A program made the translations under genes and the position numbers. A DNA stretch of 64,000 nt, taken from Lactuca virosa (taxonomy: Eukaryota; Streptophyta; Magnoliopsida; Asterales; Asteraceae). The notes below the pieces were generated by a model that was not told the origin of the DNA, did not search any database, and saw nothing but the letters and a program-made list of their open reading frames with translations. The stretch is from NCBI GenBank assembly GCA_928212115.1, contig CAKMRJ010004445.1, positions 84,898,785 to 84,962,784 of the forward strand, in the 5' to 3' direction. Of the stretch, positions 36,641 through 47,071 are shown in pieces. Every line of letters starts with the position of its first letter. The stretch's first letter is position 1.

Positions 36641-39600
36641 GGCGGTGAATAGTTTTATTTCGACCGGTTAGTTTCTATTCGACGATCAATGATCGAATAA
36701 TAGATTCTCTACAGAAAATAGTTTCATTTTCAGGGACTTGTCATATTAAAAAATATAATTAAACGACTAATATCATTTACCATTAAGAGACAAACATAGA
36801 TTAATATCAAGTGGTGACAACCATTTTTTTCTTTTTGACCATTAATTCCCTTTGAGAAAGATTATAAGTATATTACTAATTTTTTGTATAGAAAATGTTA
36901 GTAATTTTTTATTATGGATAAAAATAAAAGTTTGTAGTTGTTTTGACTAAAAGGTTAAAAAAAACATTGATATTAAAAAAATGGGCATTTCATATTTATT
37001 TGTTGGTTTTGATAACATTCAAAATGATTGGGCGTATATTAAAAATGAAATGTTTTTAAGGAAATAAAAAGTGTGAGGTTAGTTTAATTCAAAATCTAGC
37101 AAAACTATATAAGGCTAAAAGGTATAAGGCTAAAAGGTGTCATACCGTTTTTACGATTGCCAGCTAGATGAGTTTAATGATAATACTTAGTTATATTCCT
37201 TTTTCAAACATAAATAAGTAATATCTTTTAAATATGTACTTATATATTTATTATTTTTAATGTTTAAGTAATTGTAAAAAAATATCTGGTAGAGACTCTT
37301 TATAATTAAAATAATAATTACTTTGATATTTTAGTTAACTTTTATGTAATTGTTTTTTTAATAAGAGATATGGGATATGATAAGAAAGATTGAATTACAT
37401 GGTGGTTAAAAGGTTATGAATATTTCAAAGATCAAAATTTCAAGAAAATCAAAATTCATGAAATGTTTTTTTCAAAATTATAAAAGTAGTATTCATTTAG
37501 CCGTAGTTGTATTATGATATGTGGTCCGAAACTTTAATTTACTCATAACAATATAATCATAAGTTAATTTCGATTAAGAAATTAATTGTTAATGAGATTA
37601 ATTTGGGTCAGTTTTAGTTTTAACCATATAGTTCTCTTTCGGGAAAAAAAATATATAATTGTAGTTAAATATGTTTGTCGTTCTAAAACCTCAACTATAG
37701 CCCATTTGGATTAACTTTTTTTTAACGTGAATTCATTTTTGAGTAAATTTGTGCAATTTATTGGTAATAAATTATTGGTCAGCCAATCAATTTGAGTAAT
37801 TTGTTTTATTAAAAAATAGTAATAAATTTGTATAGAGTAGAGTAGTAGTACTACTCCATTAGTGCAGGTAGAGTAGTATTTGTTGGGTTTGAGAAGAATT
37901 TGAAATGACAATTTATTAAAAAATTTCATCTAGTTTTATGAGTGGTTTCTATTGTCTAAGTATGTAGCATATCTATTTTTTAGTCTTTAGTATCTTCATT
38001 ATTAATTTTCATATTTTCTTGTTGGCAAAGATACCTAATTTATAAATTAACATATCACATTGTTTAATGTAAACTAAAAATTTAGTAACAAATGAGTTTT
38101 ATACGTGGATAATTTTTAAAATTAAAGAATTATTTTTTAATGTTATTTAAATTTAATATTAGTAAGAATATTAGATAATTACACTACAGCTCTCGATTAA
38201 ATTAGATGGGTGAAAATTTGATCAAAAAAACTAAATATAAGAGTATTTAAAGCTTAAAATCAAACTCACTATTTTTTTTAAAAAAATATTTGTACAACTT
38301 TCATATTCCAAAAAACAAAATTAGTTTCAAATAGTGTGCAATTGACCATTTATTTAGATATATTTGGCTCGCTAAACATTTATTCAAAGTATATTCAAAT
38401 AATAACAAGAAAAAATAATTAACACCACTTTTTAACATGTATTTGTAGAAAATAACAAAAAAAAAATAGCAAAAATAACCATTTAGTCATTTCGGACCAC
38501 TCTCAAATGAGACATTCCGAAAAAATTGATTATTTTTCAAAAACTGAAAAATATTTTTATTTTCTTCAAAAACCCTTGTATAAGAGTTGGATTACTTAAT
38601 TTTGCCAATGACAATCATTTATTTAAAGGAGATTCTCATAAAACATTAAAAATTAATGTTTCTTAATTTAGTCATTAGTTTTCTATAAAGAATTTAATCT
38701 TAATTTGAATAAATCACAAGGATCTATTTATTTATTTTTACATTGGATTTGAATTTTACAACTCTAATAGAATTTGTTTCATATTTCTATTTTTAATGTG
38801 CACCGTATTTCTATTTACATATAATTTTGATATGTTTACATAAAATCAATTTTATTGTATTAGATAGTGATTAGTAAAAATAGTGTGACGATTCTTCAAC
38901 TAACATGTTTGTTTTATTTTAACACAACTCGGTTGGTATTTATATATAATAAAAAAAATATATTATAATTGTATCTACTTGTCAACTAATAATAAACAAT
39001 ATGCATTTGTTAATTAACGACTGGATATAATATATAATTTATTGCTACTTGAAATAGAAGATATAAAATTATCATGCTTTTATAAAAATAAATTAATACA
39101 TAAAATGATGATATATAAAGTAACAATTACACATACGGTTAAAATTTTAAAATTACTGTAATACAAAATGGAAAATAATTTATATTTTCAAAATATAAAA
39201 ATAAGAAATGTATAAGGTTGAACGTTTATCTTCTTTTAATGTCAATTGAAAATCTATATTTCCAATGTTATATCTTGTCCAAAGTTTTCTTGTATGTGTT
39301 CATAGTATAATAGGCAACTACTCTACTTAATAGATAAACAATAATTAAATATTTGTTTGACTGACAAAATCTTTTTATGGTGTATTTCTATTGAGAGGGT
39401 GTTTGACAAAGCTTAAAAAATTGAACTTTTTGACTTATTACCGGTTCTATACCGATATAATTTAAAATGAGTCTTTGGGTAAAAACTTTTTAAAAAATAA
39501 CTTAGTCATTTTTTGATAAATCACTTATCCCTTGCTTATCAAAAACTTTTTATTTCACCATTCAAAGAAATTAACAAATATACCCCTTAACATAAAAAAC

Positions 39601-40104
39601 CCACATAAGCTTAACACATTTTTTTAAAACGTTTTGATACGTCATAAATATAAGTTTAGTTAAAAAGTTTAGTTTGTTACCCTTGAATCAAACATTTACT
39701 TGTATGTGAAGATTAACACAACTTTTATTATGTACCCATTACAACAGGTGATACAATTTTAACTTTAATATAATCACAAAAATAACATATACTTAAATAT
39801 GAATAACTTTCAGGTATTATCAATAAAAAAACATAAGCAGTTCTATATTTGTTCAATAATTTAACAAAACCAATACTAATACTTGTATTTTTTTAAAAGC
39901 ATTTGTTTTTTATTTAATGATTGAACAAAAAGCAACCAAAACAAAAATATCTGAGAACATGTATGAATAAAGATTCAGTAGCAACTTTAAAAAACAAAAC
40001 GTATTGGAATTTATTTGAAATCCAATAAACAAAAAATAAAATCATTCAAATAATAGTAAACATTCTGTTACGGAACTTACAAACACAATAGATCATTTGT
40101 AAAA

Positions 40105-40155
<51 letters not shown>

Positions 40156-40971
40156 AAACTAAAATATACTTTATATGTTAATCAATAAAATCAGTTCTGC
40201 AATGTTGTCATGAAGAACACTATTAATATTTTTAATAACGAAAACCCTCATAAAAACCCAAATCTACACATATCTACAAAATACTAAAAGCTACGATGGA
40301 CTTCAAAAGTCATTATAAAACCATTAGTAGTTGTGTATCTCCGCTCTTTATTTATAGATCTATATCAAAAACCATGAAACATAAAACGATTAGAGATCTG
40401 AAAATGAAGAACATAAAAAAATACACACAAATAAATTTATACATACTCACATCGTTGTGAAGATTTCTTAGAGAGACAAAGATAACGGTGGAGACGGAGA
40501 TGTCTGAGGTGGTAAGAAAATCTACTGGGGGCGAAGACATTGTAGTTGGTGAGTGGATCTTCATGATGGCATTAATGGAATGCAATGGTGGCTACACTCA
40601 ATTAAGATAAAGGTGGCGACATAGGTCGTATGGTTGTCTTTTTTTTAAAAGAGACGGACTTAGAGATGAGGGTTTGAAGGGACAAGGAGGAGCAGAAAAA
40701 TCAAAAGCTATTAAATAAGGGTGAGTATGTGCCATGGCAACGGTATATGGATGTGTTTCTTTGTGCTTATTTCATTGTATAATGTGCTTTGAGAATGGTA
40801 TAATTTATCATTTTATTTTGATTGGTTATTTCCTAGTCACATGGATTACCATCAAAACAATCTACACCATCCAAATTAGATCCAATGTATAATATTTGAC
40901 CTCCTTGTTTTTAAGACAATGTCTTAAAATCTTATGGGACCCACAACATATATACATTATAAAGTAGTAAG

Positions 40972-40972
<1 letters not shown>
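36641..40972. other. AT-rich non-coding stretch, possible unit of unknown origin
   Basis: Over 4 kb of AT-rich DNA without a recognised domain, LTR, primer site or long frame. A TA microsatellite lies at about 40111-40152. A 77-codon minus-strand frame at 40352-40585 (hydrophobic C-terminal half) and a 72-codon one at 37711-37929 are probably chance. The sequence around 39398-39440 (AGGGTGTTTGACAAAGCTT) resembles the ends of some plant hAT-type MITEs, but a convincing partner end was not found. Confidence 0.5.

Positions 40973-41044
<72 letters not shown>
40973..41044. repeat. (TA)n microsatellite
   Basis: TA units with two short interruptions, left flank of the inverted-repeat element. Confidence 0.95.
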
Positions 41045-41047
<3 letters not shown>

Positions 41048-41564
41048 AAAAGGGAATATACATTACAGCCCCACCTAAGCTTAGGTACTAAACCTCTTGA
41101 AAATACATTGTTTTACTATATAAAGATTACGGCTAATGGATTCACGATTAATACTTCAAGATGTAAATTGAAGATCGACACAATAGGGTTTAGGGTTTAG
41201 GTTTAGGTTTAGGATTTAGGGTTTTGGGTTTAGATTTAGGGTTTAGTGTTTAGGTTTAGGGTTTAGGGTTTAGATTTAAGATTTAGGGTTTAGGGTTTAG
41301 GTTTAGGGTTTATGGTTTAAATTTAGGGTTTAGGGTTTAGGGTTTAGGTTTAGGGTTTAGTAATGTTCACTTGGGTGAAGTAATAAACGATAATTGAGGA
41401 AAGAAAACAGAGATGGTAAAACGATAATGAAAGAAAGAAATGTTATGGAGGATGATATATTTACCAAGTGAAACCAAATCGGGTATATTTAGCATGTTAA
41501 AACGACATATTTTAGAAGTTTAGTACCTAAGCTTAGGTGAGGCTGTAATGTATATTCCCTATCC

Positions 41565-41566
<2 letters not shown>
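41045..41566. mobile_element. Inverted-repeat element with telomere-like core
   Basis: The ends form near-perfect inverted repeats of about 55 bp (AGGGAATATACATTACAGCC and CACCTAAGCTTAGGTACTAA are shared). Each contains the 14-bp palindrome ACCTAAGCTTAGGT. The unit is about 520 bp, non-coding and flanked by TA repeats, so it looks like a MITE that targets TA. The centre carries TTTAGGG repeats. Confidence 0.8.
41184..41360. repeat. Interstitial telomere-like repeat
   Basis: About 25 units of TTTAGGG mixed with the shortened TTTAGG and variants such as GATTTAGGG. The mixture and the TIRs on both sides argue against a true chromosome end. Confidence 0.93.

Positions 41567-41636
<70 letters not shown>
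41567..41636. repeat. (TA)n microsatellite
   Basis: About 34 TA units flanking the inverted-repeat element on the right. Confidence 0.95.
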
Positions 41637-41637
<1 letters not shown>

Positions 41638-42079
41638 GGCATACCATAAAACCTTTCATAAGTTACTAAGAACTCCACCATACCCTACTACCCCGCTAGA
41701 AAGAAACTTCTATCAATATTAACCGACCATCATACAAATACTAACCACATGTATATAGAATTAGGCAGTCCTTCGACTGAGAGATCCAACACTACAACAG
41801 TTGGACTCAAACAAGAGCTACACAGTAGGCCAGACCAGACAATCTGGGATCGTCTAATCCTAGGAGCATGCAATTGTAACGTACTCGCATAATAGTTAAG
41901 TACTATCAACATAGGTTTCAAATAGCACAAAGAAATAAACAATCAAAAAATCAGTCTAACAGACAATACCTAGGCTATAAGGCATCTCAAATATCAGGCA
42001 ATTTAAACATGCAGTTCCTGAAAGATCTTTAGCCTATCCACTAGCATACATTTCTAGCAACTTTCGTATTAGAATATAT
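41637..42079 (-). other. Gypsy leader sequence, left of CACTA insertion
   Basis: Non-coding. It continues at 46255 after the CACTA element, across a TAT duplication, and there leads to a primer site. It is therefore inferred to be the leader or gag-proximal region of a minus-strand gypsy. Confidence 0.5.
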
Positions 42080-42212
42080 CACTACTAGAAAAACGGCCTT
42101 TTACGACGCGCAATGCGTGTCGTAAATCGCTCAGACGACGCGCAAATGCATATCAAGGAATGCCCTGTCATAACGAGAGACGACACGCTTTTGCGCATCG
42201 TTTATAGACGAC
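42080..42212 (+). repeat. Left CACTA terminal and subterminal repeats
   Basis: The terminal CACTACTAGAAAAACGGCC is followed by repeated CG-rich words (GACGCGCAATGCGTGTCGT, GACGACGCGCA, TTTGCGCATCGT) out to about 42212. Confidence 0.9.
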
Positions 42213-42811
42213 GCGCAGAAATTATCAACTGGAAATAAATATAAATGTGTATAATATCAAAACTATATAATCAACCATGGGCAAATATAATTCTGATTAA
42301 TATCAACAACTCACTACTTTCACATTTTTATTCTCTACCACAATAGTTAGTTACAATGAAATGAATGACTCCTTTCCTTTGACTTTGAAAGATATATCTA
42401 TAACAGCTACACTTTGTAATGGATATCATCAACTATAGCATCTTATGCAAAAACTTATCCACAAGTTAAATGCATGAAACATCAACGTTGCGTTTTTAAT
42501 TCATTTAGTTGTGTATTATAACATAACATCATACTTTCAATTCTTTTCTTATCAAGGCAATGTGATTGAAAAATACATGTAATCATAGCATTGTTTTTTT
42601 TATTAGGGCATCATATATTGAAGTCCTCAACCACACACAGGGACTCTCATTTATTCTGCCTTCTTGGGTAACACAAAAAGTTACAATTTTTTTCCCTAAT
42701 ATATGATGCGTCTTCAGTCTTCACACATACCAAAGTGATAGAGATTTTAGTTAGAACAGAATCTCATAGTTGTATATGCAATAAGGTAATGAAATGCAGT
42801 CTAGGCAGGCA

Positions 42812-43725
42812 TCATAGAGACCTTACACTAGTTGACTGGAGCTCCATAGAACCTGAATCATCATTGTCCTGTACATAAAAAGTTGTAATTTCTCATAAAA
42901 CAAACTCAATGGCATAATAAATATATTACATATACAAAAGTTAGATTGAGATACCTCAAATATCAAGTCCTTTCTGGTGATCATGCCAATCACACGAGAA
43001 GCATGTGGAACTACGAATATATGCCTCAATCCTAATTGATGGAATAGATTATACACCTGCACCAATAACAACTAACAATCACATCACATGTAAACCAACC
43101 AAAACTCCATATTAATCCTATTACCAAATACAAAACAATTTTCATTGCTATAACCGGGTAAATATTTGATGCCTTAACAAGAAATGGTATAATGATATAT
43201 AATAGAAAATGAAAAAGGAGATACGCATGCATACCTTGGTTAAAGACATATCTTCAGGGATAACATAGGGAGATGGGTTGACAAAGGGGGCTAGATCTAT
43301 GTATATTTCCAAATCATCCGGACTTAGATGGATATCAGATATTGATAGTCCTTTACTAGAGACAGGCTTCACAAAGTCACTAAGACTGTGCCTGCAAATC
43401 AGATATCCATCATATTCATATTAACTGTCTATCTATGCAAAATATTTATAAATGAAATGCCCTCTCAATCTAAAAGATTAGAATGTTCAATGAAGTACCT
43501 GATGGGTGTAGATTGAACCTCCTAGAAACGAGGCAGCTCTAAGTAAAGCATATCTATCAGGTGTCAGTCAATTCAAACATCATAAATTATCAACTGGAAA
43601 TAAATATAAATATATATAAACTATAAAGAAAAGATAAAAGATGTGTGTGAAGTGAAGTGAACTCACGTTCCTTCTTGAATGTTGAGCTTTTCATAGAGTC
43701 TAACAACAAACATACCAACTTTACC
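42812..43725 (-). pseudogene. Captured 3' exons of a CLC-d-type chloride channel gene
   Basis: Five exon pieces with matching splice signals lie in gene order on the minus strand. Piece 1 (about 43725-43667) reads GMFVVRLYEKLNIQEGT. Piece 2 (43553 to about 43510) reads YALLRAASFLGGS, part of the channel's pore-lining segment. Piece 3 (43391-43235) has VKPVSSKG and a CBS-domain stretch ending PEDMSLTK. Piece 4 (43056-42955, exactly 34 codons) is the second CBS half, VYNLFHQLGLRHIFVVPHAS to RKDLIFE. Piece 5 (42868-42812) ends VRSL and TGA. The series matches plant CLC-d, an intracellular (trans-Golgi) anion transporter, as I know the family. Exons between pieces 2 and 3 are deleted and the transmembrane N-terminal part is absent. 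Piece 5 stops earlier than the plant protein. It is a gene fragment moved by the transposon, not a working channel. Confidence 0.88.
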
Positions 43726-43915
43726 AATTTAAGTATATTGAAGCTAAAAGGCTTTAAATTTCCCAATTATAAGATTTATGTTTGACTTCTAGGACTCTGA
43801 GGGCTTGGAGCTACTGATGAGATGTAATTTTACATGTTGAAGTTTAAAAACATAAAAAAACATCCTTTTTAATCAGAAAGACCATATTACCCTCTGTACA
43901 GACACACACACACAC

Positions 43916-44202
43916 CTTGAATAATAATGTCCTTCATCATCATAAGCATGTTGTTCCCTTTCTCTATCAGAGCTTCTACTTCTTCTGCCATAGTTTTCAG
44001 CATTAAAGCTTCTTCTACCTCTGTTGTATGCATCATATTTAGCAGTACAAAGTGCAAATATTCTATGTTGTCTGTGATGAAAAGGAAGATTTCTGTAAAT
44101 TCTGGGAGTTTTATAACAAGGGATCAAAAATCTAAATTTTGAAGCATCGGTGGTAGTGGTTGTGGTGGTTAGAAAGGATTGTGGAGGATGTGAAAGTAAC
44201 AA
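43916..44202 (-). pseudogene. Captured first exon with plastid-transit-like N terminus
   Basis: An ATG at 44202 opens a 96-codon frame to a splice-donor-like AAG/GTGTGT at 43916. The first ~50 residues (MLLSHPPQSFLTTTTTTTDA, then basic and Ser/Thr-rich, few acidic residues) resemble a chloroplast transit peptide. The rest is Arg/Tyr/Ser-rich and charged (YNRGRRSFNAENYGRRSRSS, DREREQHAYDDEGHYYS). I do not recognise the gene. It lies directly upstream, in the same sense, of the CLC-d pieces, so a transcript starting here could splice into them. The unidentified exon may belong to an RNA-binding or ribosomal plastid protein, but that is a guess from composition. Confidence 0.5.
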
Positions 44203-44410
44203 AATGGTAAATTGCCAAAATAACCCTACATGAACTTTGGAAATGATGGGTAACAGAGTATATATTTACCTCTCTAAGAACAGGGAACTGAAAATTTTTA
44301 GCATAAAGAGTCCCAGCCTGCAGTAAATTACCAAAATAACCCTACATGAACTTTGTATTGTGGAGGTTGTGAGGTCAGAAAGAGTTCCCGCCTACAGGAA
44401 ATTTAATTTA

Positions 44411-44452
<42 letters not shown>

Positions 44453-45108
44453 TAATTATGATTGAGTCACAAACATAAACATAAGTTGGGATTCTTTAAC
44501 ATATAAACTACAAAATGTTTCTATCATTTTAGCTTTATTATTCTTATTTGAAGACCAAGCAAATAGCACAATGTGTTGATATGTGTTTTTCCTATTAGAA
44601 ACAAATGCAACCTCACTGCATATGACACAAAAAGAACATAGAATCAGTAAGAAATAACATATATTTCTAAAAACGAGAGTATATATGTAACTGGATGTAC
44701 CTTCTTTGAGTGACAACCTGAAACAGAGCCTTGACTAATGTAAAGTGTTGCACACAAAGCTGGTGTAAATTTTGGAAACTAGTTATCATCAAAATCAACT
44801 AATTTCCTGAATTTGATCGGACACTGAAAAGCTATAATCTAATGCCAATTTCCAAAAATTCAAACAATTTTGCAATCAAAGCAGAGGGATGTGAAGAAAA
44901 GTATAACAAACCAGAACATTGTGAGACTAAATACTAAGAACCCACCCCGTTTCCAATTATATAACTAAAGATAGAATTGGGGGTGACATTTTTCGCCAAT
45001 CTTTCTTAGTGCTCATGGCCCTTCAATTTGAATCCTGCTACTCAAAATCGTATATTACAACGATGAGTTATGATTCTAAAAATGAAATATATTAAAAACC
45101 CTAAATAC
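44203..45108 (-). other. CACTA interior without recognised coding
   Basis: Contains an AT microsatellite at about 44416-44449. Two 20-bp-scale stretches (AGTAAATTACCAAAATAACC and CCTACATGAACTTTG) are repeated at about 44210 and 44325. A frame at 44456-44716 is short and unrecognised. Confidence 0.5.
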
Positions 45109-45279
45109 CTTCTTTTGGGTGACGAAAGTGGGCTGAGCGAGCATGGTGAACTGGCTAGCAGTGTATGCATCACGTCTCTTCTTCTGCAATATTTTTCCTC
45201 TCTAATTCTTATGAATATCTACCGCATCTTCTATCCCTTCCCGGCGAACCTCTGTGTTGGTGTTAGGTCTCGACGACAT
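45109..45279 (-). pseudogene. Possible captured importin-alpha-like first exon
   Basis: An ATG at 45279 opens a 57-codon stretch that ends at a splice-donor-like AAG/GTATTT at 45109, with one in-frame TAG at codon 26. It begins MSSRPNTNTEVRR and contains DIHKN-stop-RGKILQKKRRD. This resembles the start and the basic tail of the importin-beta-binding domain at the N terminus of plant importin alpha, which lets the adaptor bind importin beta. Roughly 20 residues expected between the two parts are missing. The resemblance is short and from memory, so another gene is possible. The orientation is the same as the other captured exons. Confidence 0.35.
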
Positions 45280-45687
45280 CGATAAACAGAGAAAACCCTA
45301 GGAAGAGCAACAATAAAAAAGAAAATGATTTCTCACGTGATATCACTATCAAGAATTGATGAAAGAGGGTACTCCATACTGTATTGCCAACAAGCTTGAC
45401 GCCAACACCGGAAAGCTGGAAAAAACTTTCATCTGGAATTCGTTCTTGAACCGCTATCACTTCAATTTTTACAAATTAAAGTTGTTAGGTGAGGGTTGTG
45501 AGGCAAGAAGAGGCAGTAAGGGTTGGAGGCGGTGAATGTTGGTGAGAGGTTGAGATGAATAAGGGGAGCTATGAGAGAGTTGATGGAACTGATGGCAACG
45601 AAGGTAGAGGAGAAGCACATGAGCGGTCGTAGTAGGTGGAGTAAGGTAGAGTCGAAGTGGAGTCGGGATGCAATCGTCGGTGCTGAG

Positions 45688-45965
45688 GAGTCGCAGTGGC
45701 CGGTGATGAGATGTGAGCCCGACGTCCCCAATGAGATGAGGCGAGACGGAGCATGCCGATGAGGTGAGGAAAGGATAATCAGGTCTTCGATTGCAAAGCA
45801 CTGTGGAAGGGGTGGTATTCTTCGATTGCCGATGAGTCGCAGTGGCCGGTGATGAGATGTGAGCCCGACGTCCCCAATGAGATGAGGCGAGACGGAGCTT
45901 GCCGATGAGGTGAGGAAAGGATAATCAGGTCTTCGATTGCAAAGCACTGTGGAAGGGGTGGTATT
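45688..45965. repeat. 146-bp tandem duplication inside CACTA
   Basis: The block starting TCGCAGTGGCCGGTGATGAG at 45691 recurs at 45837. About 130 of the 146 bases are near-identical between copies (one A/T change in CGGAGCATGCCG versus CGGAGCTTGCCG). Confidence 0.95.
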
Positions 45966-46119
45966 AAGTTATCTGTGAAAAAAGCCCTAGCTTGCTAGAA
46001 AAAAAATAATGGACGCGCCTTTTCTAAAAAAATTATAAAGCGACACCTCAGTACGACACACATATTTGTTAGGTTCCCTCCGTGTTTTCTTTTTTACTTT
46101 TTTTCACAATTATTTTAGG

Positions 46120-46254
46120 GCATGCAAAATGCGCGTCCTAAATCCTTTAAATTTTGTGAGAGCTGACATTATTTTTAGGACGCACACTTTTGCGTATCGT
46201 AAATCCGTGCGTGTCATGTTTTGCGCATCGTAAAAGGTTGTTTTTCTAGTAGTG
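46120..46254 (-). repeat. Right CACTA terminal and subterminal repeats
   Basis: Read inward: CACTACTAGAAAAACAACC, CCTTTTACGATGCGCAAAAC, then GACACGCACGGATTTACG and AAATGCGCGTCC words. Confidence 0.9.
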
Positions 46255-46451
46255 TATATAACCAGTATGGGTATTTTTGGAGACCACTTCCCTTGATCTC
46301 CAGTGAGACTGTACACAAAGTATCTTTGTTACTTCTTTTAGCTTCTTTATATTTCAAAAAGTTTACAAAAAATTTCTTAGATCCTTAGTTTGAGTTTGGA
46401 ATCACACGAGTGTTCCTCCAAATACCTCATACCAAGGCTCTGATACCAACT
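46255..46451 (-). other. Gypsy leader and primer site right of CACTA
   Basis: The leader continues from 42079. GCTCTGATACCAAC at 46437-46450 is the complement of the tRNA-Met primer site. Confidence 0.75.
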
Positions 46452-46619
46452 TGTAACGTTCCAAATTTATAGAATAAAATTTTAAACTTTCAAATAGAAT
46501 AAACAACCATTTTTGTAAATACATTCTAGTTAAAATTATTTTTTTCAAAGACCATATTTCCAAATAAGAGTTATAAGGGAAAAAAACATGGAATCTTGAT
46601 TTTTAAAAATGATGATGTG
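46452..46619 (-). repeat. Truncated 5' LTR end
   Basis: Starts TGTAACGTTCC after the primer site, as a minus-strand 5' LTR would. It is lost after about 168 bp where a different LTR fragment begins. Confidence 0.65.
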
Positions 46620-47071
46620 TGATGTGTGCTTATTTAGTTATATCTTTCGTAAATTATCTTTATATTTTATGCTACATTTTTTGTTAATTCTAGAAAAAAT
46701 GTACTTATTATGTTTGAAATATGTTTTGTAGTGGTAAAGAAATGTTCGGAACAAAAAGGAAACATACGAGAAGCTGGGAGCAGTAAAACAGGAGATAAGG
46801 CAAAAAGAAGACAAAGAAGGATGTTGCTGGATAGCTTTACCCCTCGTCAGTGTTTTGGACATATCTCATGACTCGTAACTCCGATTGACGAGATTCATAA
46901 TGTTCTGAAAGCTAGACAAAATTTCGGACGACTTTCGTATTTTAAGAAAATTTTGATTCCCAACGAACACGCCTTGTTGATCACAAACATGCGATGGTGA
47001 ATGGAATCTTGGCGATTATTGATGCTGACTTGGGGAATACCGGGTTTTAATGAAGAACACGCCGTGTTTGT
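46620..47071 (+). repeat. LTR fragment, inverted relative to 47072-48530
   Basis: It begins TGATGTGTGCTTATTTAG and follows, with substitutions and an internal deletion, the first ~540 bp of the minus-strand LTR whose outer end is 48530. The similarity ends near 47071 at a CGTGTTTGT word. Confidence 0.8.

Larger units (their letters stand above)
42080..46254 (-). mobile_element. Non-autonomous CACTA transposon with captured gene exons
   Basis: Both ends start CACTACTAGAAAAAC when read inward, followed by CCTTTTACGA-GCGCAA. A 3-bp duplication TAT flanks them (42077-42079 and 46255-46257), the hallmark of CACTA (En/Spm) elements. Subterminal copies of GACGCGCA/TGCGCATCGT words occur at both ends. 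The 4175-bp interior has no transposase; it carries pieces of at least one and probably three plant genes, all on the minus strand. CACTA transposase acts in trans on such ends. Confidence 0.95.

Noticed and set aside
39398..39680. Possible hAT-type MITE starting AGGGTGTTTGACAAAGC
   Set aside because: No convincing inverted partner or 8-bp duplication could be found by eye.
40352..40585. 77-codon frame with hydrophobic C terminus
   Set aside because: Short, no homology recognised, no supporting signals in AT-rich DNA.
41184..41360. True telomere or chromosome end
   Set aside because: The tract is short, mixed with 6-bp variants, enclosed by inverted repeats and followed by 22 kb of other sequence.
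42823..43372. Functional host CLC gene
   Set aside because: It lies within CACTA ends, lacks the transmembrane part and middle exons, and stops early.
45462..45947. 161-codon minus-strand frame in the CACTA element
   Set aside because: It spans the 146-bp duplication, has no recognisable domain, and the same DNA gives open frames in several phases, as expected for stop-poor GC-richer sequence.
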